Source of the DNA: Photobacterium gaetbulicola Gung47
GTDB taxonomy: Bacteria > Pseudomonadota > Gammaproteobacteria > Enterobacterales > Vibrionaceae
NCBI GenBank assembly: GCA_000940995.1
Contig: CP005973.1
Location: 1,364,001-1,428,000 of the forward strand
DNA: 64,000 nucleotides
Direction: 5' to 3'
Below the pieces are notes generated by a model. The model had not been told where the DNA came from, did not search any database, and was given only the letters and a program-made list of their open reading frames with translations. Within the stretch, counting starts at the first letter, position 1. Every line of letters begins with the position of its first letter. The translations under genes and the position numbers were made by a program. This document shows positions 18,913 to 27,347 of this stretch, one piece after another.

Positions 18913-18945
18913 AGTTTAAAGAGCCATTACCTGGCTCTTTAAACT
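18913..18945 (-). repeat. Intercistronic hairpin after the binding-protein gene
   Basis: A perfect 14-bp stem (AGTTTAAAGAGCCA and its complement) with loop TTACC lies nine bases after the binding-protein stop. No T-run follows on the minus strand, so it is more likely an mRNA-stabilising or partial-termination element that raises the amount of binding protein relative to permease. Confidence 0.75.
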
Positions 18946-18954
18946 ATTTAGCAA

Positions 18955-20592
18955 TTACTTAAGGTGAAGATTGTTGAGGATTAGCACTCGCTTACCGCCG
19001 TCATACCATACCGGCTGAACATATGGGTTGTCTTCGCTTGGCCATCCAGCAATTTTTGAGCTGTTATACTGGAACCACGTCGGATTTGAGAACAGTGGGA
19101 TAAACGGTAGGTTTTCGGCCGTAAACACTTGAAGTTCATCTAGAATTTCTTTTTGCTGTGCTGGCTCATTGGTTTTACCGAAACTGTCGATCAGCTTATC
19201 GATCTCTGGCGAGTTGATACCATGGCCTGCATGCCAAGTCTTACCGATTCGCGATGTTGAGAAGTACTCCTGATAAGCCAAGATCGGGTTTGTCGCGACC
19301 ATAGACCAGTTGATTGACATCTTATATTCGCTATCTTTCAGTGACTTGTCATACACCGCCCAGTCCACGGTTTTAACATTGGCTTTAATACCGATTTCTT
19401 CGTAATACTCTGTGACCATCTGGACGACCTGGATCCAGTCAGTCCAACCATTGACTACCTCGATGTCGAACTCCACCGTCTCGCCATTTGGCATATCGCG
19501 GAAGCCATCACCATTGCGATCTTTAAGTCCTGCCTCATCCAATAGTGCTTTGGCTTTTTCAGGATTGTACTGGGTCAACTCTTTATATTTCTCGCTAACA
19601 TCCTTACTGATGTGCGTGCTATAGAGCTCGCCGATACCACCAACGTTGAAGTTTGCTGTCGGGTAACCATAAGCGGCGATATCGACAATGGCTTCACGAT
19701 CCAGAGCCACCGAAAGGGCTTGACGTACCTGCAAGTTATCAAATGGTGCTTCTTTGGTATTTACGTAAAGGTGAATCGCATCATTGGCCGGGTACCAAAA
19801 GTGGTGGTTTTCCGGGTTTGCTTTGACAAATGTATTCTCGACATCGGCAATAAAGTTTGACCCCCAGTCAATTTCACCCTTCATTAATGCAGGCTGAATT
19901 TGCGAGTTATCGTTGTAAGAACGGTAAGTCAAGCAGTCAAGATACGGGCGGTTCTCAAGATAATAATGCGGGTTGCGGCACAACTCCATTTGCTGCGCAT
20001 TCACATATTTCACTGAAGTCATTGGCCCACTGCCAATTGGATCAGGGTTGGTGAAGATTGTTAGGTCTTCAACCTTGCTCCATACTTTCTCTGGTACCAC
20101 ATGGTATGCAGGCAGTGACCAAACAAAAGTAGAGTCCGCTTCATTAAGCTCAAAGACAACTGTCTTCGCGTCGCTAGCAGTTACACTTACTAGGTTACCG
20201 CCACTCCAGATACCTTTCTGGTCAAATGCTGCTGCGTCTTTGGTCATGTTGAAACTAAATGCGACATCGTTAGCCGTCAGCGCAGAGCCATCAGACCACT
20301 TCAAGCCATCACGCAACGTCACGTAGACTTTCTTCAAATCGTCAGAGTACTCAACGGACTTAGCCAAGCGGTACTCTGTTTTGCCTGTCATGTTGTTGAA
20401 AACCAGCAGAGGTTCGAACATCACACCATGCAGTAGGTCTTTGGTTGTATATGGGTTGAAGTTTTCAACAAACCCAGTACCAATAATTGGCACTGTCAAT
20501 GTACCACCTTGCTTGATTTCATCAGCTACAACACCATTTGCAGTTAGCATCAAGCCGCATACTAAGGAAGCCAATACCTTTTTACTATGCAT
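18955..20592 (-). CDS. Periplasmic solute-binding protein, family 5 (oligosaccharide/oligopeptide)
   Basis: This 545-residue protein has a signal peptide (MHSKKVLASLVCGLMLTANG, cleavage about residue 23) and the SBP family 5 fold: TLRDGLKWSDGSALTANDVAFSF near residue 95 and VRQALSVALDREAIV near the middle. It captures the ligand for the ABC importer encoded downstream. ATG 20592 follows AAGGAT; an upstream in-frame start at 20622 is less likely. Although the family is named for peptides, its use for cello-, laminari- or chito-oligosaccharides is established in Thermotoga and Vibrio, and the nearby glucosidase and phosphorylase favour a beta-glucan fragment here. Confidence 0.9.
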   Translation of the reverse strand: MHSKKVLASLVCGLMLTANGVVADEIKQGGTLTVPIIGTGFVENFNPYTTKDLLHGVMFEPLLVFNNMTGKTEYRLAKSVEYSDDLKKVYVTLRDGLKWSDGSALTANDVAFSFNMTKDAAAFDQKGIWSGGNLVSVTASDAKTVVFELNEADSTFVWSLPAYHVVPEKVWSKVEDLTIFTNPDPIGSGPMTSVKYVNAQQMELCRNPHYYLENRPYLDCLTYRSYNDNSQIQPALMKGEIDWGSNFIADVENTFVKANPENHHFWYPANDAIHLYVNTKEAPFDNLQVRQALSVALDREAIVDIAAYGYPTANFNVGGIGELYSTHISKDVSEKYKELTQYNPEKAKALLDEAGLKDRNGDGFRDMPNGETVEFDIEVVNGWTDWIQVVQMVTEYYEEIGIKANVKTVDWAVYDKSLKDSEYKMSINWSMVATNPILAYQEYFSTSRIGKTWHAGHGINSPEIDKLIDSFGKTNEPAQQKEILDELQVFTAENLPFIPLFSNPTWFQYNSSKIAGWPSEDNPYVQPVWYDGGKRVLILNNLHLK

Positions 20593-20622
20593 CACATAAT
20601 CCTTCACATTTGGAATAATCAC

Positions 20623-20642
20623 AAAAGAAAGCGCTTTCTTTT
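20623..20642. promoter_or_regulatory. LacI-type operator 1 of the ABC operon
   Basis: AAAAGAAAGCGCTTTCTTTT is a perfect 20-bp palindrome centred about 40 bases before the binding-protein start. It has the same core as the porin operator. Confidence 0.88.
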
Positions 20643-20700
20643 ATGCTTGGCGATGTTATATCGGGACATTCTTATAAAAAATCGCCTATGCTTCCTGCTC

Positions 20701-20718
20701 CAAGAAAGCGCTTTCTTG
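20701..20718. promoter_or_regulatory. LacI-type operator 2 of the ABC operon
   Basis: CAAGAAAGCGCTTTCTTG is a perfect 18-bp palindrome. Its centre is 77 bases from operator 1, close to a whole number of helical turns, so looping by a tetrameric repressor is possible. Confidence 0.85.
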
Positions 20719-20980
20719 AAGAAGATACTATGTCACCCAGACATAACGGACAACCGAATATGGTTGAAAGCTTTACTCCGATCACAATTACAAATCTGTG
20801 CAAAATATTCGTGCAAGAACATTTTTATAACCAAAACCAAGAACTAGATGAATTTTTATGCTTCATTCGGCAAAAAACGTGAGCGATACTATGACCGCTG
20901 ATAACGACTCGCATAAAGCCAACCTTCTCGTATAAGCTATTGATTTAAAATACTATAGACAGCAGAAAGCAACAGCTAAA

Positions 20981-21006
20981 AAAAAACCAACAAGATGCTG
21001 GTTTTT
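20981..21006 (-). terminator. Terminator of the small gene at 21026
   Basis: Stem AAAAACCA / TGGTTTTT is followed on the minus strand by a long run of T from about 20986 downward, 20 bases after the stop of the small gene. Confidence 0.7.
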
Positions 21007-21025
21007 CTTCGAAATCAACAGTGTG

Positions 21026-21205
21026 TTACTTAGAGGGGTACTCACCGGTCTTGTCTTTTTCTACCTCCCCACTCACTTTCCAGTGCTCGTTTGGATCATA
21101 CGCCTCATCACAAATATCCAGGGTAAAGCCCATATCAACGATTTCTTTCAAGGTCAGATTATCGGCCAATTTAGCAATGTCACCTGATTTGTTACGTAGT
21201 TCCAT
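21026..21205 (-). CDS. Small conserved-looking acidic protein, unknown function
   Basis: A 59-residue protein from ATG 21205 (MELRNKSGDIAKLADNLTLK...), preceded by AGGGTGGA, with no signal peptide or membrane helix. A longer form from TTG 21223 is possible but less well placed for the ribosome site. It has its own terminator and lies between the ABC promoter and the chitinase. I do not recognise the family. Confidence 0.6.
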   Translation of the reverse strand: MELRNKSGDIAKLADNLTLKEIVDMGFTLDICDEAYDPNEHWKVSGEVEKDKTGEYPSK

Positions 21206-21285
21206 ATCTGTCCACCCTTTCAAAAACGCCTTTTCACCATCTTAAATATAGTGGCCATAAGGAAACTTGTCCTGCAGTTAAAAAC

Positions 21286-21308
21286 AAGGCCCGCAAATCG
21301 CGGGCCTT
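21286..21308 (-). terminator. Terminator of the chitinase gene
   Basis: Stem AAGGCCCGC / GCGGGCCTT with loop AAATC is followed on the minus strand by TGTTTTTAA. It lies 57 bases after the chitinase stop. Confidence 0.85.
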
Positions 21309-21365
21309 AACTCAACTTCACGCTAATGCGCAGACAAAACCGTCATGCAACGAAATACACGGGGG

Positions 21366-23714
21366 CTAGACAAGCTCCCAAGGGCCGCTGGCACTACCGG
21401 GTTGATCGCCCTGAGTCCACCACTTCGCACGGTATGTTTGACCATTGAAGATCACCTCATCGCCGCCATTATAGGCCTTGGTCGCGATCCATTCGCCAAC
21501 ACTGCCATCATCGAACACTTCCCACGCTGAGCTCGTTCCAGGCTGATCGCCTTTGGTCCACCATTTAGCGATATATTTTACTCCCTCGAACATTACGCTA
21601 TCACCAGTGTTATACACTTGGTTTGGATCCCAGGTTGAAACTCCCCCGCTAATGTCTGCAAGCACAGTCACGGAAATAGTTACTGTGTCACTGGCAATAC
21701 CATCTGTCACGGTAACGACCAAATCAATAACAGTATCCGCCGTTACACTCGGCGCTACAAAGGTAACTTCAGCGCCTGTAGCCGTCGGAGTAACCGTTCC
21801 CGCAGAAGCCGTATAAGTAAGCAGATCGCCATCGGCGTCATCAGCCGACACACTGATAACAACGCTCTGCCCGCTATCCACCGAAGTACTAGCCGGTGCC
21901 GTTAATACCGGCGCGCTATTGCCAGCACCGCCACTGCCCTTCACGTTGATAACAACGCTATCGGTCGTTGAGGTCCGACCATCAGACACTTTCACCACGA
22001 CCGTGTCTTGCAGATCTGTTGCGGTATTCGGTGCTTGGTATGTCACCGTTGCGCTGCCGTTGCCATTATCAACAACTGTCGCGTTGGTCACCGTAAAACT
22101 GAGTGGATCGCTATCGGCATCGGTTGCTGACACATCGAAGCTAACAACCGCTCCCGCATCTATTGTCTGCGGCGATGGCACTGTCAATACTGGCGCGGTA
22201 TTTAGGCTACCGCCGGTCGTAAACACCCGGTCAATGGCTTCGGCCAATGGCGAACTGAGATTGGTACATTGCTTAAGCTTGGTGCCGTAACTAACAAATG
22301 TCCCTTCACACTTAATATCGCCATGCACCTGCCAAACAATCACGCCTCCTAGCTGATTATCGACAATATACTGGGCTTTTTTCTCAATCGACGGTACATC
22401 GTCGTAGCTGAGGAAATACTTGCCTTTCACTGCATACGGTACTTCCGCGTTACTATCCCAAAGGTGCTCCCACCCGGGAGTCTGGACGATGTAGTTATAG
22501 TTAGGCTGGCCTTCAAACTCTTTCCAGTTATCCAGATCGACGGCTGACTCTGTCGGGCCATCCACACTGAAATTGACCATCCGTTTGTCTGTCGGCGCCC
22601 CGACATAAGCTGTTGCTTCGGTGGTTTGGACACCTCGACCATAGAAAGCGGCACCAAAGTTAATTTTTCCTGAAGGAATGCCTTTGGCTGCCATCCATGA
22701 ACGCAGGTGGTCAAGAACAAGGCCCGGATACTCTTCTTCGGGGTACGGATAGAGCGGCGCATTATGCCCGGCCACATTTGACCACCCGCCGTTGAGGTCG
22801 TAGGTCATCATATTAAAGTAATCCATCGACGCTACCAGGCGCGGCCAGTTGTACCCTTCCAGTTTGGCTGTCGAGGCTGAAAATGCCGCGGTCAACAATT
22901 TATTTGGGCCAATGCGCTCGCGGATATCTTCCATTAATTGCTCGAAGTTCGCGTAATCTTCAGGGCTTCCCTCAAAATTCATCCCGCCCGTTCCCGGATA
23001 CTCCCAGTCGATGTCGATACCGTCAAATCCCAGCGCCATGAGCTTGTCGATGTCTGCGAGGAAACGGGCCTTTTTGACCGGGTCGGCAGCCATTTCGGGG
23101 AAGTGCTTTGACATACTCCATCCCCCCAGCGAAGCCATGACTTTCACCCCCTTCTGGTTTGCCAAATCAATCAGTCCCGGCGCCCCCCCGGCTTTTTTGA
23201 GTGGAATAGGGAACTGACCAGACACACCGGTTGGGGTATGTAGCCAGCCGCTGCCTGACTTCACGAAGCCCTGCTCTTGGACTTTGCGCAGCGTATCCGC
23301 TTCCCAGGCTTCATTGCCTGGATACTGGTGAATATACTCTAATTCGCCCCACAAAATATGAAAGTCCCAACTCGAGTAAACATCAGGATGGAGCAGCGGC
23401 CCCGGCTCCTGTACCGCTCCAGGCTGGTAAATGCTTTTGTTGCGCAGATCGCCACTGTGCAGCGAGCCATCTTTTGCTACCCCAAAGAAAGAGAAATTCA
23501 AAATAGAGTAAATATCCATATTCACATTCAGGTGCGTGGCTTCGCCCTTTACACTGAACCCAGCATTCGTCCCTTTCCATGCTTCCCACTGAGTGATGTA
23601 GCCAATGACATTTTTGTCATGGGTTGGTGCAGAGTGCACACTTGCGGCAGTACCTGCCAATAGCATGACAGCCATTGTGCCAGCCAGTTTACTCAGTCGT
23701 AATCCCTTTTGCAT
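21366..23714 (-). CDS. Secreted GH18 chitinase with two C-terminal chitin-binding modules
   Basis: This 782-residue enzyme has a signal peptide (to about residue 28, SVHSA), a GH18 barrel with the catalytic motif DGIDIDWEYP (proton donor Glu238), two immunoglobulin-like repeats starting near NTAPVLTVPSPQ and NSAPVLTAPAST, and two CBM5/12 chitin-binding modules ending the protein, each with AKWWTxGDQPG. It hydrolyses chitin outside the cell. ATG 23714 is preceded by GGAG; a GTG four codons upstream is less likely. It is monocistronic with its own terminator. The two binding modules sharing a WWT-x-GDQPG core are near-duplicates. Confidence 0.94.
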   Translation of the reverse strand: MQKGLRLSKLAGTMAVMLLAGTAASVHSAPTHDKNVIGYITQWEAWKGTNAGFSVKGEATHLNVNMDIYSILNFSFFGVAKDGSLHSGDLRNKSIYQPGAVQEPGPLLHPDVYSSWDFHILWGELEYIHQYPGNEAWEADTLRKVQEQGFVKSGSGWLHTPTGVSGQFPIPLKKAGGAPGLIDLANQKGVKVMASLGGWSMSKHFPEMAADPVKKARFLADIDKLMALGFDGIDIDWEYPGTGGMNFEGSPEDYANFEQLMEDIRERIGPNKLLTAAFSASTAKLEGYNWPRLVASMDYFNMMTYDLNGGWSNVAGHNAPLYPYPEEEYPGLVLDHLRSWMAAKGIPSGKINFGAAFYGRGVQTTEATAYVGAPTDKRMVNFSVDGPTESAVDLDNWKEFEGQPNYNYIVQTPGWEHLWDSNAEVPYAVKGKYFLSYDDVPSIEKKAQYIVDNQLGGVIVWQVHGDIKCEGTFVSYGTKLKQCTNLSSPLAEAIDRVFTTGGSLNTAPVLTVPSPQTIDAGAVVSFDVSATDADSDPLSFTVTNATVVDNGNGSATVTYQAPNTATDLQDTVVVKVSDGRTSTTDSVVINVKGSGGAGNSAPVLTAPASTSVDSGQSVVISVSADDADGDLLTYTASAGTVTPTATGAEVTFVAPSVTADTVIDLVVTVTDGIASDTVTISVTVLADISGGVSTWDPNQVYNTGDSVMFEGVKYIAKWWTKGDQPGTSSAWEVFDDGSVGEWIATKAYNGGDEVIFNGQTYRAKWWTQGDQPGSASGPWELV

Positions 23715-24122
23715 TTTGATCTCCACGTAATGGTTTATTGAAAGTAAAACAATGAGGGCACATTTTTTTCTCCCTCAAAAAAGTCCCATTAAGTGTTAGC
23801 AAGTATTTTAAGGTTCGCCCGATATTCATCGCAGAGGAATGACATTCTTAATGTCATTTCAAATCAATATGTAAGTGACATGTAATACATAGAAAAAAAG
23901 GCGATGGGTGTTCAAAATCCCACCACTGCAAACCTCTTTTCGAGCCCAGTCAGACGATTTTTATCGGTGTGAAGCGAGAAAAGATCAATGAGTGCCCAAT
24001 TATCTCCATCCACCTGTTCCATCTTATGGATTAACCGCTAAGATATAGGCAACTATATATTTCCACACAGCTTTAGCCACCACATCGCCGTGTGGCCAAC
24101 ATATTGAATAAGGGATTGGCCA
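23715..24122. other. Divergent promoter region of chitinase and cheV
   Basis: No gene is seen in these 408 bases. It holds a 21-bp inverted repeat at 23838 and, close to the chitinase start, TGAGGG/CCCTCA arms around a T-rich loop (23757-23776). Confidence 0.5.
23838..23858. promoter_or_regulatory. Inverted repeat upstream of the chitinase, possible operator
   Basis: AATGACATT-CTT-AATGTCATT has perfect 9-bp arms and sits about 125 bases before the chitinase start. A further GTGACATG follows at 23876. It could bind a regulator of the chitinase; which one is not known. Confidence 0.45.
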
Positions 24123-25028
24123 ATGATTAAAGCAGCAACGAATCAATCTCAAGGAATGCTGTTATTCAAACTGACCCACAGGCAGTCTTTTGCCATCGGC
24201 ACGCTAAAAGTCAAAGAAATTGTGCCCTACACTCCCCTCACCGCCATTCCACACTCACACCCTACCGTGCTTGGTGCTGCAAACTTAAGAGGTGACACCT
24301 TACCGGTGATTGATATGGCTAAAGCCGTCGGGTATCCGCCGCTCACTAAAGAAGAGCTAAAAAGCAGCTACATCATAATTACCGACTGCCGCCGTATGTT
24401 GGTCGGCTTCTTAGTTCGCGGTATAGACCGGATCACCGAATGCAACTGGCACAACATTGATGCGCCACCTAGCTCACTTGGCAAGAATGTGTTTGTTACC
24501 GGGGTGACCAATGTCGATAATAAGCTGGTTCAGCTCCTTGACGTTGAATTGCTGCTATCCAAAGTATTCCCCGACGATCCAGATAGCCTTCACCCGATCT
24601 TGACTGATATGGAACGCGAAGTACTGCGACCGCTTAAAATTCTACTGGTCGATGACTCGGCAGTGGCCCGTCGCCAACTGTCGCAGGCTTTGGACAGTAT
24701 ATCGATCCCGTATTTCATTGCGACCAATGGCCACGACGCACTTGAGATGCTCAAGCATGCGGCAGGCGCAGGCGCGCCGTTTGATATACTGGTCAGCGAC
24801 ATAGAAATGCCTGGGCTAGACGGCTACGAGCTCGCTTTTGAAGTGCAAAATACACCACAACTTTCACACGCCTATATTATTTTACACACGTCGCTGTCGA
24901 GTGAGATCAGTGTATCCCAAGCCCACCAAGTGGGTGCCCATGAAGCGCTGACAAAATTTGAAGCCAATGAACTTATACATGCCATGCTGCGTGGTGCGGA
25001 AAAGACAAATAGCGTAGCAACGGCATAA
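24123..25028 (+). CDS. cheV: CheV-type chemotaxis coupling protein (CheW + receiver)
   Basis: The 301-residue cytoplasmic protein has a CheW-like domain at about 10-160 (FAIGTLKVKEIVPYTPL, then GAANLRGDTLPVIDMA) and a response-regulator receiver at about 170-295 with LLVDDSAVARRQL, the phosphoacceptor in ILVSDIEMPGLDGYE, and a conserved T/S and K near the end (HTS, LTK). CheV couples receptors to CheA and adapts by phosphorylation. Vibrionaceae carry several copies, so this is one paralogue. It stands alone with a terminator at 25071. Confidence 0.92.
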   Translation: MIKAATNQSQGMLLFKLTHRQSFAIGTLKVKEIVPYTPLTAIPHSHPTVLGAANLRGDTLPVIDMAKAVGYPPLTKEELKSSYIIITDCRRMLVGFLVRGIDRITECNWHNIDAPPSSLGKNVFVTGVTNVDNKLVQLLDVELLLSKVFPDDPDSLHPILTDMEREVLRPLKILLVDDSAVARRQLSQALDSISIPYFIATNGHDALEMLKHAAGAGAPFDILVSDIEMPGLDGYELAFEVQNTPQLSHAYIILHTSLSSEISVSQAHQVGAHEALTKFEANELIHAMLRGAEKTNSVATA

Positions 25029-25070
25029 AAAGCCATCCGCCTGATTAATCGGCAACACTTTCCTCCCTTT

Positions 25071-25099
25071 AAAGCCAAGCATCCTGCGCTTGGCTTTTT
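25071..25099 (+). terminator. Terminator of cheV
   Basis: Stem AAAGCCAAGC / GCTTGGCTTT with a 7-base loop is followed by a T run. Confidence 0.9.
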
Positions 25100-25223
25100 C
25101 TTGGCAAGAGACCTAGCGGGTTCACTACGTCGCTTAACCCTCTGAATCCAGCACCTTGAGGTAGCTTGGGTATATACTCCTGATAAAGCAAGCTGTAGTT
25201 AAAGCATCTCGTTGGGAGGCTCC

Positions 25224-26705
25224 GTGGGCGAATTCTTACTCTTTGCAATCAACTTTCTCTCTGGCTTATTTATTTTCTGTATCGGTGTTGGGGTACTGGT
25301 AGTGATATACATGTACATTGCAGACATCCGCCAGCATAAGCACGCGATCAGACACAACTACCCTGTTATTGGGCGATTCCGATACTTATTCGAAAAACAA
25401 GGAGAATTCTTCCGCCAATATTTTTTTGCCATGGATCGCGAAGAAATGCCCTTTAATCGCGCCGAGAGGAGCTGGGTCTATAAAGCAGCCAAAAACGTCG
25501 ACCGTACCCTTGCATTTGGCTCAACCCGCAGCCTGGAGCCAGCCGGCACTATCATGTTCATGAACTGCGCCTTCCCGACCCTAGAAGAGGACGCTGTTGC
25601 ACCCGCCCCCATCACTATCGGCCCCAACTGTCGCCTTCCCTATACCACTTCATCTATTTTCAACATCTCCGGCATGAGCTATGGGGCGATATCTAAACCG
25701 GCGGTCCAGGCACTATCCCACGGAGCCAAAATCGCTGGTTGCTGGATGAATACCGGAGAAGGAGGCTTGAGCCCCTACCACCTCGAAGGCGGGGCAGATA
25801 TCGTCTTCCAGATTGGCACAGCAAAATATGGAGTCCGGAATACCGAAGGCCGTCTCAGCAAAGAGAAACTCGAAGAAGTCGCTGCACACCCGCAAGTAAA
25901 AATGTTTGAGATAAAAATCAGCCAAGGAGCAAAACCCGGCAAAGGAGGTATATTACCAGGCGAAAAAGTAACGGCAGAAATTGCTAAGATTCGTGGTATT
26001 CAAGAAGGCCAGGACTCAATTAGCCCCAATGGTCACACTGATATCCGTAATGTTGGCGACTTGCTCGATATGATTGATTTTATTCGCCAAACAACAGGCA
26101 AACCCGTTGGCTTCAAAACAGTGATTGGTTCGCTCAACTGGTTCGATGAATTACTGGATGAAATTAAACATCGAGGAAAAGCCTGCGCCCCTGACTTCAT
26201 CACTATCGACAGTGCGGACGGTGGTACAGGTGCTGCTCCCCAACCTCTTATGGATTATGTCGGCCTGCCTTTGAAAGAAAGCCTCCCTCTTGTGGTCGCA
26301 AGGTTAGAAAAGCATCAACTTAAAGACCAAATCAAGGTCATCGCCTCAGGTAAACTGATCACCCCGTCAAAAGTAGCGTGGGCCATTGCTCTGGGAGCAG
26401 ACTTTATTGTTTCTGCCCGAGGCCATATGTTTGCCCTTGGTTGTATCCAGGCGCTTCAATGCAATAAAAACACTTGCCCTACTGGCATCACGACTCACAA
26501 TCAGCGGCTACAGCAAGGACTCAACGTGGCAGACAAAACACGGCGAGTCGCTAATTACAATAAATACATACATTACGGACTAGGGGTTATTGCCCACTCT
26601 TGCGGCGTCACCAATGCCAGGCTTTTGAACAAGTCACATATTCGGGTTGTGACAGAGAGCGGGTTATCAATTGCACTTGATAAACTCTATGAGAATCATC
26701 AATAA
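25224..26705 (+). CDS. Membrane-anchored FMN-binding glutamate-synthase-like protein
   Basis: A 493-residue protein homologous to the FMN/3Fe-4S domain of the large glutamate synthase subunit. It begins with one membrane helix (about residues 5-30), then a domain with INTGEGGLSPYHLEG-like wording (MNTGEGGLSPYH), KPGKGGILPG, and the iron-sulfur region CIQALQCNKNTCPTGITT. It has no amidotransferase domain, so it is not a full GltB; the true reaction of these stand-alone proteins is not settled. I prefer GTG 25224, which follows GGGAGG, over TTG 25212; the gap between is short, so this is a choice with some doubt. Confidence 0.85.
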   Translation: MGEFLLFAINFLSGLFIFCIGVGVLVVIYMYIADIRQHKHAIRHNYPVIGRFRYLFEKQGEFFRQYFFAMDREEMPFNRAERSWVYKAAKNVDRTLAFGSTRSLEPAGTIMFMNCAFPTLEEDAVAPAPITIGPNCRLPYTTSSIFNISGMSYGAISKPAVQALSHGAKIAGCWMNTGEGGLSPYHLEGGADIVFQIGTAKYGVRNTEGRLSKEKLEEVAAHPQVKMFEIKISQGAKPGKGGILPGEKVTAEIAKIRGIQEGQDSISPNGHTDIRNVGDLLDMIDFIRQTTGKPVGFKTVIGSLNWFDELLDEIKHRGKACAPDFITIDSADGGTGAAPQPLMDYVGLPLKESLPLVVARLEKHQLKDQIKVIASGKLITPSKVAWAIALGADFIVSARGHMFALGCIQALQCNKNTCPTGITTHNQRLQQGLNVADKTRRVANYNKYIHYGLGVIAHSCGVTNARLLNKSHIRVVTESGLSIALDKLYENHQ

Positions 26706-26963
26706 GCTGACACCATGCTTACCTCTGGCACAGGTGAAATTAAAAACATTGTTTTCAATTAAATCAATGGTTAAATAGCCACCAACAACAAATTTCCCCC
26801 TAGCCAAACGGTCTTATTGAATGGTGTTTTAATATACTTTTAGCTTTCATTAACTATAACTACTTTGAAAGGCGCATTTTTGACTCTTTTTACCTGATGC
26901 TGACATTTCCTGACAAAAGCCATGTCAAAGTAATACCACTGACTGACAACCCATGATAGAACC

Positions 26964-27272
26964 ATGATTTCACGCACTATCGCAGCACTTGCATTACTGA
27001 CAACTTCCGTATTTTCTTACGCATCCCCGGAGCTGCTTGTCCCGCTTGAAGTCCCAAATACTCAACTCGCACACGTAGAAACACTTGTCATCGACGGTGA
27101 CATCAACGACAGCCTGCAGCTACTGCTGGACAATACCTTGAAAAACAAAACCAGTGACTTTTATGTCATTGACGAGATATCGGAAGACACTTTCAATAAT
27201 ACGCTGACCGTTGTGATCACTCTGTACAACCAACCAATTCTGCTACCGACGGATGATTGGTCGCTGAGCTAA
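26964..27272 (+). CDS. Small exported protein, unknown function
   Basis: A 102-residue protein with a signal peptide (MISRTIAALALLTTSVFSYA), then about 80 acidic residues with alternating beta strands. The pattern (a VIDGDIND strand, a helix, then YVIDEISED and VVITLYN strands) recalls the small periplasmic DUF1471 fold, but I cannot confirm it. It is followed by a strong terminator. Confidence 0.65.
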   Translation: MISRTIAALALLTTSVFSYASPELLVPLEVPNTQLAHVETLVIDGDINDSLQLLLDNTLKNKTSDFYVIDEISEDTFNNTLTVVITLYNQPILLPTDDWSLS

Positions 27273-27296
27273 TTCAACAATTGAACACATAAATTA

Positions 27297-27321
27297 ACAG
27301 CGCCAAGCAGGCGCTGTTTTT
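27297..27321 (+). terminator. Terminator of the small exported protein gene
   Basis: Stem ACAGCGCC / GGCGCTGT with loop AAGCA is followed by TTTT. Confidence 0.88.
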
Positions 27322-27347
27322 AATGAGACAAGCTGCCGGCAGAGATA

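Larger units (their letters stand above)
20593..21025. other. Promoter region of the ABC operon
   Basis: No supported gene is seen. The right part holds a terminator (20982), the left part two strong LacI-type palindromes. The short reading frames between 20587 and 20882 lack coding features. Confidence 0.5.

Noticed and set aside
18955..20592. Reading the ABC system as a true dipeptide transporter
   Set aside because: The family match allows it, but the LacI-type operators shared with porin and phosphorylase favour an oligosaccharide; not excluded.
20587..20882. Two short plus-strand frames over the ABC promoter
   Set aside because: They run through both operator palindromes and have no coding features; promoter function explains the region better.
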